Assembly (NCBI GenBank): GCA_016617855.1
Contig: JAECUM010000803.1
Coordinates: forward strand, 27,501-91,500
DNA: 64,000 nt
Direction of reading: 5' to 3'
Source of the DNA: Megalonaias nervosa
Lineage: Eukaryota; Mollusca; Bivalvia; Unionida; Unionidae
Position numbers and translations under genes: made by a program. The first letter of the stretch is position 1; the number at the start of each line of letters is the position of its first letter. Shown here piece by piece: positions 9,662-21,500 of this stretch. Under the pieces are notes generated by a model. That model was not told where the DNA came from. It did no database searches and saw nothing but the letters and a program-made list of their open reading frames with translations.

Positions 9662-11292
9662 ATGACAATGGCAAACGGTCAGGGCCGAGGTCGTAAGGGA
9701 AACAACTTTCGGAGGCCTAGAAATCCGAATGTTGATTTTATAAAGTTATTTTATCAAATTATTCAGGCTCTACATCATTTGAACGTTTTAAGACAGCAAG
9801 CAAAGGGCGAACACAGGACCAAAGGATTTGAAAGACAGGTTTCCTATATGGACAGGTTTCTTAAACCGGCCCAATCGAACCCCAGAATCGTCTCTAAATT
9901 GCAAAACTTAAATAGAACATGGGCAACCAAAGTCGCTCAGACTTTGTCGGAACATTATCGAGAACGAATTTCGGAAGTAATGGGGAGGATTGTTGGCTAC
10001 AGCTTTGCCGACTGGACGATTAAGACTCTGTCGCACCAGGCACTTGACTGGGCGAAAAAGAATTTGAGGAGAAAACTTAAACTGGAAACTATCCAGGAAT
10101 TCCAATCAATCGTGAAGACACTTTCGTCGGGGAATGCTAAACAACAAATAATAAAAAACCTTCGACTTCAAACTCGACATCAATTCCCCAGGCACCTACC
10201 AATCGGACAAATGAACCAGGCTGGACTTACAAAAGCCCCAAAAGACCCAGCCCGAGAAAGCATCCATTGGAACCTACGGTAGTGGCGATTACGCTCAGCA
10301 ATCGCTTTCTACCTATTCAGCCACATGACACACAGCCGATTAGAACACCTTCCAAGCGGCGCATGTCACACTCTCCCGTTAGTGGGACCCCAGAGACCCC
10401 AAAACGACAAAGACAACGCGGTCCCACACCAGACAAGGCACGGAAGTCGCTAGGCGAAAAGTTTGCTGCATCAACTAAAGGTCCTGCAAAAAACTTGAAT
10501 GTTATGCCCTCTGTGAAGCCGTTGCAAAACATGTTTAAATGTATGTCTGTTCCATCCATCCCGTCTTTAATTTCTGGACTAAGGTCAAGGTCACCTTCCC
10601 CGGTTCGCCGCTCCCTTTCACCGAGAAACTCACCTCCGGAATCACCCACGATCCCCAACCAAAGCTATGCGGCGATGGTGAAATGCTCCAAGAAACCGGG
10701 GCATATTACCAGGCACAATGGCCAAAAAGCGGATTGGGCAATCCCGAACATTACCTTTCCAACCTTGGTGATCGGGGATTCAAACCTCGCCCGAATAACC
10801 AATGTTACTGATAAACAGATACAAGTAGAGGCGTTCCCGGGGGCAAACATTTCGCATGTAATTCAACTGCTCCAAAATTACAGATACGAAGGAAAACCTC
10901 AAAGAATTATCGTAAATGTAGGAATTAATAACAGGGGGAATATGAATACAAATAAGACCTGTCAGGAAATGCGGCAATTACTAAAGGTTGCAAGGGAAAA
11001 GTTTCCAAATTCCGTAATCTGTGTGGCCAAAATACCCATCTCGGAGAATCTTCAGGTAAGAAATTCCAAGGAAGCTTGGAACATTAAAAAACTAAATGAA
11101 TGTCTCTCAAAAATGCAAATGAATGGAGTTAGGGTTCTCAATACAGGGATGGCGAACGAGGTTACGTTTCATCAAGACGGGATCCACTGGTCTCCTCGTT
11201 CAGCTAATGGGATTTTGAATGATTGGCTAGAACAAATAGACTCGGGTAAACTGGGTTTTCCCAAGGACAAGACGATAAACGAACGTATGTAA
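9662..11292 (+). pseudogene. PLE ORF1, unit C: one-base frameshift
   Basis: Identical to unit B ORF1 for about the first 160 residues. One base is then missing in an AAATAAATAAAA tract near 10148, so the frame runs out at 10282 after about 206 residues. The remainder, including the SR/SP-rich linker and the complete SGNH-like domain, is open from 10267 to 11292. It carries one private change in the linker (PPESP for PPGSP). Confidence 0.88.
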
Positions 11293-13482
11293 GACAACAA
11301 CTAGGGAGAACGGTCATTAACCTTAGCGGAAGGAAACTTACGCAGGGTGAATATGATCTGCTAAACAAGGGGTTGAAATTTGTTCCCGCACCGAGATATG
11401 TGGATGTTTCGACGCTAAAAGAACCGGTTAGAGAATTTACCAGAAAATTAATGATTACAAATTTTTTCCGGTAACACGAGAAAGGAACCTTTTGTAGATA
11501 AAAGTACTTGGTGTCCGCCACCCTCAACATTTCCTTCAAGCATTAGACAAATAACCGATAAGGTGATGGCACAAATCTCCAAATTACGATTTGAACAAGA
11601 AAGACCGAATCTCAGCAAGGAAGAAGTCAATGCGATAACAACTATTAAACAAGACCAAACCATTGTGATTAGGAAATCAGATAAGAGTTCGGCAACTGTG
11701 ATTATGGATAAGGTTGACTACATAAGAGAGATTGAACAACAATTAGCTAACCAAAAGCATTACAGAAAGATAGACAATCCAATCTTCCCAGAGACTAGTA
11801 TAACTATAACAGAAGTGATTCATCGATTGGTAAAGGATAGATTTATCAGCAAAAAGCAAGCGATGTACTTAACACCGCCAGTGAATCCAAGACCGAGGCA
11901 CATTTACACTTTACCAAAAATACATAAAGACCCGGAATTGTGGTTTGTCCCGTTTCAAATTCCCCCTGGAAGGCCGATAGTATCAGATGTGGGGAGTGAG
12001 TCTTATAAAATATCCGACTATGTGGATTGGTTTTTAGCGCCGTTAGCAACGAAACATCCATCTTATCTCAGGGATACGAACGATTTTTTAGATAAGATTA
12101 GAAGTATCAAAATTCCAAAAGACAGCTTCCTCGTTACTCTGGACGTGGAAAGCATGTACACAAATATTGACAACAAGGAGGGCTTGAAGGCGGTGCAGAA
12201 TTGCTTTACGAGTAACCCTGACCCGAAGAGGCCAGATCTTGAAATTTTGCAATTATTGAAACTGGGTTTAGAAAATAACGATTTTGAATTCAATGGTAAC
12301 TGGTATTTACAAATTTCAGGGACAGCTATGGGCAAAAAATTTGCCCCGAGCTACGCTAATATCTTTATGGCAAACTGGGAAAAAAAAGTTTTTAAGAAAT
12401 GTCAGTTTCACCCTTTGGCCTACTTTAGATTCCTAGACGACATTTTCCTCATTTGGACTTTTTCAAGGGAAGAGTTTGATAGATTTTTCGAGATTTTAAA
12501 TAATTTCCATCCCTCCATTAGACTAAAGGCAACTGTAAAGGAAAATTCCATTGATTTTCTAGATACCACTGTTTTTAAAGGGGTCAATTTCGAGAAGACG
12601 GGGTTTTTAGACACTAAAGTCTTTTTTAAACCCACGGACACGCACCAACTACTACATAAATCTTCCTTCCATCCAAAACACACTTTCAGTGGAATTCTAA
12701 AATCCCAAATTATTAGGTTTCATAGACTTTGTACTAGACAGGAAGATTTTCAAAGAGCGACAAATACACTATTTAGATCACTTCGGGGAAGGGGTTATTC
12801 CAATCGATTTCTCAGAACAATTAAAAATAGCACTATAAGGGAATGTCATTCGTACACACATACATTCGGAACAGCTAAATCATGCCGCAGCAAACGTTGC
12901 AATACGTGCCCTTTTTTGGAAGAATCAAAAACTTTTTCTAGTCATGCCACTCATCAGACCTACGCAATCAAACAAAATTTGTCCTGCAATTCGAGAAACG
13001 TTATTTACCTGATCTCATGCAAAAAGTGTGGAAAACAATATGTTGGGCAGACTACTCTCACACTGAGAGACCGCTTCACCAGACATAGATTCGACATTAA
13101 TCACAAAGAAAATAAATCGGTGGCAAATCATTTTAACAGTACTGACCATTCCTTGAAAGACTGCGCCATCATTCCAATTGAATCGGTGGGCAAAAAGGAT
13201 TATCTAACTAAAAGAGAAAATTATTGGATTAAAAAATTGAAAACTCTAAGCCCCTGGGGCCTGAATCTGCAAGAGGAAACGGAGGAAATCATACCGTTTG
13301 TCATCACTTTTAACTCCAAAGCAGCCCGTGTGGCTAAATGGATCAGAAACGGGTACGCTTCAATTCAAGACAAGTACCCACGTGTCTTTCGGTACAAGCT
13401 TGTGACAGGATACCGGAAAAATAAAAACCTATGTGATATACTTATTAGGAATAAAATAAGGAACGCAAGTAATTCTCCCTAG
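11250..13482 (+). pseudogene. PLE ORF2, unit C: reverse transcriptase / GIY-YIG with 5' eight-base deletion
   Basis: Eight bases of the TTCCGTTCGGAGGG region are missing near 11469, separating the N-terminal segment that follows the frameshift site from the RT core. Downstream the frame from 11563 is open for 639 residues. It keeps all RT motifs (TLDVES, SGTAMGKKF, FLDDIF) and a full GIY-YIG domain matching unit B. A truncated RT starting at an internal ATG (11566) is formally possible. Confidence 0.88.
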
Positions 13483-13531
13483 GCCAATGCTCGTAGGAAA
13501 CTTAGTAATTCCTACCTAATATTTCGTTTTG

Positions 13532-13556
13532 CCTAACCCTAACCCTAACCCTAACC

Positions 13557-13597
<41 letters not shown>

Positions 13598-13655
13598 CCC
13601 TAACCCTAACCCCCTAACCCTAACCCTAACCCTAACCCAAACCCTAACCCTAACC

Positions 13656-13696
<41 letters not shown>

Positions 13697-13772
13697 CCCT
13701 AACTAATCCTAACCCTAACCCTAACCCTAACCCTAAACCTAACCCTAAACCCTAACCCTAACCCTAACCCTA
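13532..13772 (+). repeat. Telomere repeat tract (CCCTAA)n between units C and D
   Basis: About 241 bp of CCCTAA repeats in the same orientation, with variants such as CCCAAACC, CCCCCTAA and AACTAATCC. It ends at CCCTA, next to the 5' end of unit D. Confidence 0.97.
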
Positions 13773-14543
13773 GTATTATTTATTTATTGTTGGTGTTGGT
13801 GTTACAGAAAGAAAAACCAAGAAAAGATATAAAAACTATTTATAACCCTCCAAAAAAAACAGTTTTATGTTAATTAATGTATTTGCTTATATTGCTTAGT
13901 TTTTTCCTAGTTTTCAGGCGTTAAGTGGAGACACACGGATTAGTGGGGAATTAGTGTGACAAACTCTAAATTCGAAGGATTAGGGTGAGTGTTATATTCA
14001 AGGAAAAGAAGGAGGTCCTAAAGCGACAGAGATTTTGTTATGTGAAAGGACCCCATTGGGCCAGGTTTAATGGTAAAAATTCGAAGATCTGTTGTCATTG
14101 TTATATTCAAGGAAAAGAAGGAGGACCTAAAGCGACGGAGGATACTTTTTTCATGTGAAAGGACCCCATGTGGTGAGGATTAGTGATAAAGGATACACTT
14201 TTTGATTTAGTGAAAACTCAACTATCCTCAGTGATTCCGTCAAGGATTTAGCGTACACAAGGACTCGTTCAAACACCCCCCCCCACGTGGATTGAAGGGA
14301 GGATCACATCACGAAGAAAAAGATAAGTATTGCAATTATTTGTTTTCCTTTTCATATTTGTTTTTCCTTTTCATATTTTCACACCTTTTTTCATATGTTC
14401 GCACACTTTTGATATTTTCACATTGTTTCTTTATCACGATATTTGCTAAATCTGCAACATTTTTATTTAATAAATTTTACAGGTAAAGTAAAATTCTTGG
14501 AATATTTCATTTCAGTACAAAGGAGCGAGCAATTTTCACGACA

Positions 14544-16169
14544 ATGGCAAACGGTCAGGGCCGAGGTCGTAAGGGAAACAACTTTCGGAGGCCTAGAAAT
14601 CCGAATGTTGAATTTATAAAGTTATTTTATCAAATTATTCAGGCTCTACATCATTTGAACGTTTTAAGACAGCAAGCAAAGGGCGAACACAGGACCAAAG
14701 GATTTGAAAGACAGGTTTCCTATATGGACAGGTTTCTTAAACCGGCCCAATCGAACCCCAGAATCGTCTCTAAATTGCAAAACTTAAATAGAACATGGGC
14801 AACCAAAGTCGCTCAGACTTTGTCGGAACATTATCGAGAACGAATTTCGGAAGTAATGGGGAGGATTGTTGGCTACAGCTTTGCCGACTGGACGATTAAG
14901 ACTCTGTCGCACCAGGCACTTGACTGGGCGAAAAAGAATTTGAGGAGAAAACTTAAACTGGAAACTATCCAGGAATTCCAATCAATCGTGAAGACACTTT
15001 CGTCGGGGAATGCTAAACAACAAATTAATAAAAAACCTTCGACTTCAAACTCGACATCAATTCCCCAGGCACCTACCAATCGGACAAATGAACCAGGCTG
15101 GACTTACAAAAGCCCCAAAAGACCCAGCCCGAGAAAGCATCCATTGGAACCTACGGTAGTGGCGATTACGCTCAGCAATCGCTTTCTACCTATTCAGCCA
15201 CATGACACACAGCCGATTAGAACACCTTCCAAGCGGCGCATGTCACACTCTCCCGTTAGTGGGACCCCAGAGACCCCAAAGCGACAAAGACAACGCGGTC
15301 CCACACCAGACAAGGCACGGAAGTCGCTAGGCGAAAAGTTTGCTGCATCAGCTAAAGGTCCTGCAAAAAACTTGAATGTTATGCCCTCTGTGAAGCCGTT
15401 GCAAAACATGTTTAAATGTATGTCTGTTCCATCCATCCCGTCTTTAATTTCTGGACTAAGGTCAAGGTCACCTTCCCCGGTTCGCCGCTCCCTTTCACCG
15501 AGAAACTCACCTCCGGGATCACCCACGATCCCCAACCAAAGCTATGCGGCGATGGTGAAATGCTCCAAGAAACCGGGGCATATTACCAGGCACAATGGCC
15601 AAAAAGCGGATTGGGCAATCCCGAACATTACCTTTCCAACCTTGGTGATCGGGGATTCAAACCTCGCCCGAATAACCAATGTTACTGATAAACAGATACA
15701 AGTAGAGGCGTTCCCGGGGGCAAACATTTCGCATGTAATTCAACTGCTCCAAAATTACAGATACGAAGGAAAACCTCAAAGAATTATCGTAAATGTAGGA
15801 ATTAATAACAGGGGGAATATGAATACAAATAAGACCTGTCAGGAAATGCGGCAATTACTAAAGGTTGCAAGGGAAAAGTTTCCAAATTCCGTAATCTGTG
15901 TGGCCAAAATACCCATCTCGGAGAATCTTCAGGTAAGAAATTCCAAGGAAGCTTGGAACATTAAAAAACTAAATGAATGTCTCTCAAAAATGCAAATGAA
16001 TGGAGTTAGGGTTCTCAATACAGGGATGGCGAACGAGGTTACGTTTCATCAAGACGGGATCCACTGGTCTCCTCGTTCAGCTAATGGGATTTTGAATGAT
16101 TGGCTAGAACAAATAGACTCGGGTAAACTGGGTTTTCCCAAGGACAAGACGATAAACGAACGTATGTAA
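14544..16169 (+). CDS. PLE ORF1, unit D: basic protein with SGNH/GDSL-like domain
   Basis: 541 residues, intact, starting at the second of the two ATG codons used in unit B; the upstream one is ACG here. Differences from unit B are few: Val-Glu-Phe for Val-Asp-Phe near residue 22 and Ala for Thr in the SAKGPAK segment. The basic N-terminus, helical block, RS/SP linker and the GDSN, GINN and DGIH blocks are unchanged. Purifying selection cannot be judged by eye, but loss of the first ATG with an otherwise open frame supports initiation at the second. Confidence 0.88.
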   Translation: MANGQGRGRKGNNFRRPRNPNVEFIKLFYQIIQALHHLNVLRQQAKGEHRTKGFERQVSYMDRFLKPAQSNPRIVSKLQNLNRTWATKVAQTLSEHYRERISEVMGRIVGYSFADWTIKTLSHQALDWAKKNLRRKLKLETIQEFQSIVKTLSSGNAKQQINKKPSTSNSTSIPQAPTNRTNEPGWTYKSPKRPSPRKHPLEPTVVAITLSNRFLPIQPHDTQPIRTPSKRRMSHSPVSGTPETPKRQRQRGPTPDKARKSLGEKFAASAKGPAKNLNVMPSVKPLQNMFKCMSVPSIPSLISGLRSRSPSPVRRSLSPRNSPPGSPTIPNQSYAAMVKCSKKPGHITRHNGQKADWAIPNITFPTLVIGDSNLARITNVTDKQIQVEAFPGANISHVIQLLQNYRYEGKPQRIIVNVGINNRGNMNTNKTCQEMRQLLKVAREKFPNSVICVAKIPISENLQVRNSKEAWNIKKLNECLSKMQMNGVRVLNTGMANEVTFHQDGIHWSPRSANGILNDWLEQIDSGKLGFPKDKTINERM

Positions 16170-18365
16170 GACAACAACTAGGGAGAACGGTCATTAACCT
16201 TAGCGGAAGGAAACTTACGCAGGGTGAATATGATCTGCTAAACAAGGGGTTGAAATTTGTTCCCGCACCGAGATATGTGGATGTTTCGACGCTAAAAGAA
16301 CCGGTTAGAGAATTTACCAGAAAATTAATGATTACAAATTTTTCCGTTCGGAGGGTAACACGAGAAAGGAACCTTTTGTAGATAAAAGTACTTGGTGTCC
16401 GCCACCCTCAACATTTCCTTCAAGCATTAGACAAATAACCGATAAGGTGATGGCACAAATCTCCAAATTACGATGTGAACAAGAAAGACCGAATCTCAGC
16501 AAGGAAGAAGTCAATGCGATAACAACTATTAAACAAGACCAAACCATTGTGATTAGGAAATCAGATAAGAGTTCGGCAACTGTGATTATGGATAAGGTTG
16601 ACTACATAAGAGAGATTGAACAACAATTAGCTAACCAAAAGCATTACAGAAAGATAGACAATCCAATCTTCCCACAGACTAGTATAACTATAACAGAAGT
16701 GATTCATCGATTGGTAAAGGATAGATTTATCAGCAAAAAGCAAGCGATGTACTTAACACCGCCAGTGAATCCAAGACCGAGGCACATTTACACTTTACCA
16801 AAAATACATAAAGACCCGGAATTGTGGTTTGTCCCGTTTCAAATTCCCCCTGGAAGGCCGATAGTATCAGATGTGGGGAGTGAGTCTTATAAAATATCCG
16901 ACTATGTGGATTGGTTTTTAGCGCCGTTAGCAACGAAACATCCATCTTATCTCAGGGATACGAACGATTTTTTAGATAAGATTAGAAGTATCAAAATTCC
17001 AAAAGACAGCTTCCTCGTTACTCTGGACGTGGAAAGCATGTACACAAATATTGACAACAAGGAGGGCTTGAAGGCGGTGCAGAATTGCTTTACGAGTAAC
17101 CCTGACCCGAAGAGACCAGATCTTGAAATTTTGCAGTTATTGAAACTGGGTTTAGAAAATAACGATTTTGAATTCAATGGTAACTGGTATTTACAAATTT
17201 CAGGGACAGCTATGGGCAAAAAATTTGCCCCGAGCTACGCTAATATCTTTATGGCAAACTGGGAAAAAAAAGTTTTTAAGAAATGTCAGTTTCACCCTTT
17301 GGCCTACTTTAGATTCCTAGACGACATTTTCCTCATTTGGACTTTTTCAAAGGAAGAGTTTGATAGATTTTTCGAGATTTTAAATAATTTCCATCCCTCC
17401 ATTAGACTAAAGGCAACTGTAAAGGAAAATTCCATTGATTTTCTAGATACCACTGTTTTTAAAGGGGTCAATTTCGAGAAGACGGGGTTTTTAGACACTA
17501 AAGTCTTTTTTAAACCCACGGACACGCACCAACTACTACATAAATCTTCCTTCCATCCAAAACACACTTTCAGTGGAATTCTAAAATCCCAAATTATTAG
17601 GTTTCATAGACTTTGTACTAGACAGGAAGATTTTCAAAGAGCGACAAATACACTATTTAGATCACTTCGGGGAAGGGGTTATTCCAATCGATTTCTCAGA
17701 ACAATTAAAAATAGCACTATAAGGGAATGTCATTCGTACACACATACATTCGGAACAGCTAAATCATGCCGCAGCAAACGTTGCAATACGTGCCCTTTTT
17801 TGGAAGAATCAAAAACTTTTTCTAGTCATGCCACTCATCAGACCTACGCAATCAAACAAAATTTGTCCTGCAATTCGAGAAACGTTATTTACCTGATCTC
17901 ATGCAAAAAGTGTGGAAAACAATATGTTGGGCAGACTACTCTCACACTGAGAGACCGCTTCACCAGACATAGATTCGACATTAATCACAAAGAAAATAAA
18001 TCGGTGGCAAATCATTTTAACAGTACTGACCATTCCTTGAAAGACTGCGCCATCATTCCAATTGAATCGGTGGGCAAAAAGGATTATCTAACTAAAAGAG
18101 AAAATTATTGGATTAAAAAATTGAAAACTCTAAGCCCCTGGGGCCTGAATCTGCAAGAGGAAACGGAGGAAATCATACCGTTTGTCATCACTTTTAACTC
18201 CAAAGCAGCCCGTGTGGCTAAATGGATCAGAAACGGGTACGCTTCAATTCAAGACAAGTACCCACGTGTCTTTCGGTACAAGCTTGTGACAGGATACCGG
18301 AAAAATAAAACCTATGTGATATACTTATTAGGAATAAAATAAGGAACGCAAGTAATTCTCCCTAG
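16127..18365 (+). pseudogene. PLE ORF2, unit D: reverse transcriptase / GIY-YIG with two one-base deletions
   Basis: One T is missing from the T-run near 16340, which disconnects the N-terminal segment. The main frame from 16447 keeps the RT and GIY-YIG motifs. One A missing near 18308 replaces the basic C-terminal tail and stops translation at 18342 instead of the usual TAG at 18363-18365. Private changes include RCEQE for RFEQE and FSKEEF for FSREEF. Confidence 0.88.
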
Positions 18366-18414
18366 GCCAATGCTCGTAGGAAACTTAGTAATTCCTACCT
18401 AATATTTCGTTTTG

Positions 18415-18552
18415 CCTAACCCTAACCCTAACCCTAACCCTAACCCTAACCCCTAACCCTAACCCTAACCCTAACCCTAACCCTAACCCTAACCCTCCTA
18501 ACCCTAACCCTAACCCTAACCCTAACCCTAACCCTAACCCTGACCCTAACCC
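18415..18552 (+). repeat. Telomere repeat tract between unit D and the satellite
   Basis: About 138 bp of CCCTAA repeats, same orientation. It fuses to the satellite at CCCTAACC/CGGTTTATACCGG, where AACC is shared by the telomere repeat and the satellite module. Confidence 0.96.
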
Positions 18553-21500
18553 GGTTTATACCGGTCAAAACCTGTCCAATAATGAATTCTCATACAGAAT
18601 CGGCATGGAATAAACCGGTTTGAACCGGATATGAACCGGTATCAACTCCTCTGGACCGGTCAGAAAAGGATGGAACCAGTTGGAACACCATGGAACCGGT
18701 TTGAACCGGTTTAAACCGGTTAAAACCTGTCCAATAGTGAATTATCATACAAAATCGGCATGGAAGAAACCGGTTTGAACCGGTTATGAACCGGTGTCAG
18801 CTTGTCTGGACCGGTCTGGACTGGACGGAACAAGTTAGAACCGGATGGAACCGGTTTGAGTCAGATTGGACCGGATTAAACCTGTCAAATTATGAATTAA
18901 CATACAAAATCGGCATGGAATAAACCGGTTTCCACCGGTTATGAACCAGTATCAACTCCCCTGGACCGGTCAGAACAGGATGGAACCAGTTGGAACAGGA
19001 TGGGACCGGTCTGAACCGGTTTAACCTGGTCAAAAACCTGTCCAATATTGATTTGTAATACAAAATCGGCATGGAATAAACCGGTTTGAGCCGGTTATGT
19101 ACCAGCGTCTACTCCTCTGGACTGGTCTGAACCGGATGGAACCAGTTGGAACCGGATGAAACCGGTTTGTACCGGTTTAAACCGGTGAAAACCTGTCCTA
19201 TGATTTATTGTCACACAAAATCGGCATGGAATAAACCGGTTTGAACCGGTTATGAACCAGTGTCGACTCCTTTTGACTGGCCTGACCTGGTTGGAACTAT
19301 TTACAACCGGATGGAACCGCTTTGGACCGGTTGAAACCGGAAAATACTCTCCAATAATGAATTAACATACAAAATCGGCATGGAATAAACCGGTTTGAAC
19401 CGTTATGAACCAGTGTCCAATCCTTTGGTCTCGTCTTACCTGGAGTGAACTAGTTACAACCGCATGGAATCGGTTTGAATCGGTTGAAACCGGATAAAAA
19501 CTGTCCAATAATGAATTAACATACAAAATCGGCATGGAATAAACCGGTTTGAACCAGTTAGGAACCATTACCAACTCCTCGGCACCGGTCACAACCGGAT
19601 GGAACCAGTTGGAACCGGATGGAACAGGTTTGAACCTGTTGAAACCGGTTAAAACCTGTCCAATAATGAATTGTCATACAAAATCGGCATGGAATAAACC
19701 GGTTTGAACCGGTTATGAACCAGTATCGACTCCTTTGGACTGGTCTGACCTGGATGGAACCAGTTTCAACCGGATGGAACAGGTTTGAACCGGTTGAAAT
19801 CGGATAAAAACTCTCCAATAATGAATTAACATACAAAATCGGCATGGAATAGACCGGTTTCAACCGGTTATGGACCAGTATTAGCCTCTCTGGACCGGTC
19901 TGGACTGGACGGAACAAGTTAGAACCGGTTTTAACCGGTTTGACCCGCTTTGAACCGGATTAAGCCTGTCCAATAATGAATTAAAATACAAAATCGGGGT
20001 GGAATAAACCGGTTTTAACCGATTATGAACCAGTATCAACTCCTCTAGACCGGACAGAACCGGATGGAACCAGTTGGAACAGGATGGAACCGGTTTGAAC
20101 CGGTTAAGCCGGTCAGAATCATGTTCAATAATGAATTGTAATACAAAATCGGCATGGAATAAACCGGTTTGAACCGGTTATCAACCGGTATCCACTCCTT
20201 TGGTCTGGTCTGACCTGGATGGAACTAGTTACAACCGGATGGAATCGGTTTGAATCGGTTGAAACCGGATAAAAACTGTCAAATAATGAATTAACATACA
20301 AAATCGGCATGGAATAAACCGGTTTGAACCAGTTAGAAACCATTACCAACTCCTCGAGACCGGTCAGAACCGGATGGAACCAGTTGGAACAGGATGGAAC
20401 CGGTTTGAACCGGTTTAAACCGGTTAAAACCTGTCCAAGAATGAATTATCATACAAAATCGGCATGGAATAAACCGGTTTGAACCGGTTATGAACCAGTA
20501 TCGACTCCTTTGGACTGGTCTGACCTGGATGGAACCAGTTACAACCGCAAGGAACAGGTTTGAACCGGTTGAAATCGGATAAAAACTGTCCAATAATGAA
20601 TTGACATACAAAATCGGCATGGAATAAACCGGTTTGAACCGGTTATGAACCAGTATCAGCTTGTCTGGACCGGTCTGGACTGGACGGAACAAGTTAGAAC
20701 CGGATTCAACCGGTTTGAGTCAGTTTGGACCGGATTAAACCTGCCCAATTATGAATTAACATACAAAATCGGTATGGAATAAACCGGTTTCAACCGGTTA
20801 TGAACAAGTATCAACTCCTCTGGACAGGTCAGAACAGGATGGAACCAGTTGGAACAGGATGGGACCGGTCTGAACCGGTTTAACCTGGTCAAAAACCTGT
20901 CCAATATTGATTTGTAATACAAAATCGGCATGGAATAAACCGGTTTGAACCGGTTATGAACCGGCATCGACTCCTCTGGACTGGTCTGAACCAAAGGGAA
21001 CCAGTTGGAACCGGATGGAACCGGTTTCAACCGGTTTAAACCGGTCAAAAACCTGTCCAATACTGAATTGTAATACAAAATCGGCATGGAATAAACCGGT
21101 TTGAACCGCTTATGTACCAGCATCTACTCCTCTGGACTGGTCTGAACCGGATGGAACCAGTTGGAACCGGATGGAACTGGTTTCAACCGGTTTAAACCGG
21201 TCAAAAACCTGTCTAATATTGAATTGTAATACAAAATCGGCATGGAATAAACCGGTTTGAACCGGTTATGTACCAGCATCTACTCCTCTGGACTGGTCTG
21301 AACCGGATGGAACCAGTTGGAACCGGATGAAACCGGTTTGTACCGGTTTAAACCGGTAATAACCTGTCCAATGATTTATTGTCACACAAAATCGGCATGG
21401 AATAAACCGGTTTGAACCGGTTATGAACCAGTGTCGACTCCTTTTGACTGGCCTGACCTGGTTGGAACTATTTACAACCGAATGGAACCGCTTTGAACCG

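Larger units (their letters stand above)
8895..13531 (+). mobile_element. Penelope-like retroelement, unit C (full length, both ORFs broken)
   Basis: Same layout and same 5' end (GTATTATTTATTTATTG after CCCTA) as unit B, with a 767-nt leader at 8895-9661 carrying the same 109-bp-spaced direct repeats. ORF1 has a one-base deletion and ORF2 an eight-base deletion relative to unit B. Confidence 0.92.
13773..18414 (+). mobile_element. Penelope-like retroelement, unit D (full length; innermost full copy)
   Basis: Same architecture as units B and C; the leader is 13773-14543 with the direct repeats at about 13990 and 14099. ORF1 is open, but the first ATG of the ATG ACA ATG pair is ACG. ORF2 carries two one-base deletions. 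This is the first PLE outward from the satellite, joined to it by a short telomere tract. Confidence 0.92.
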
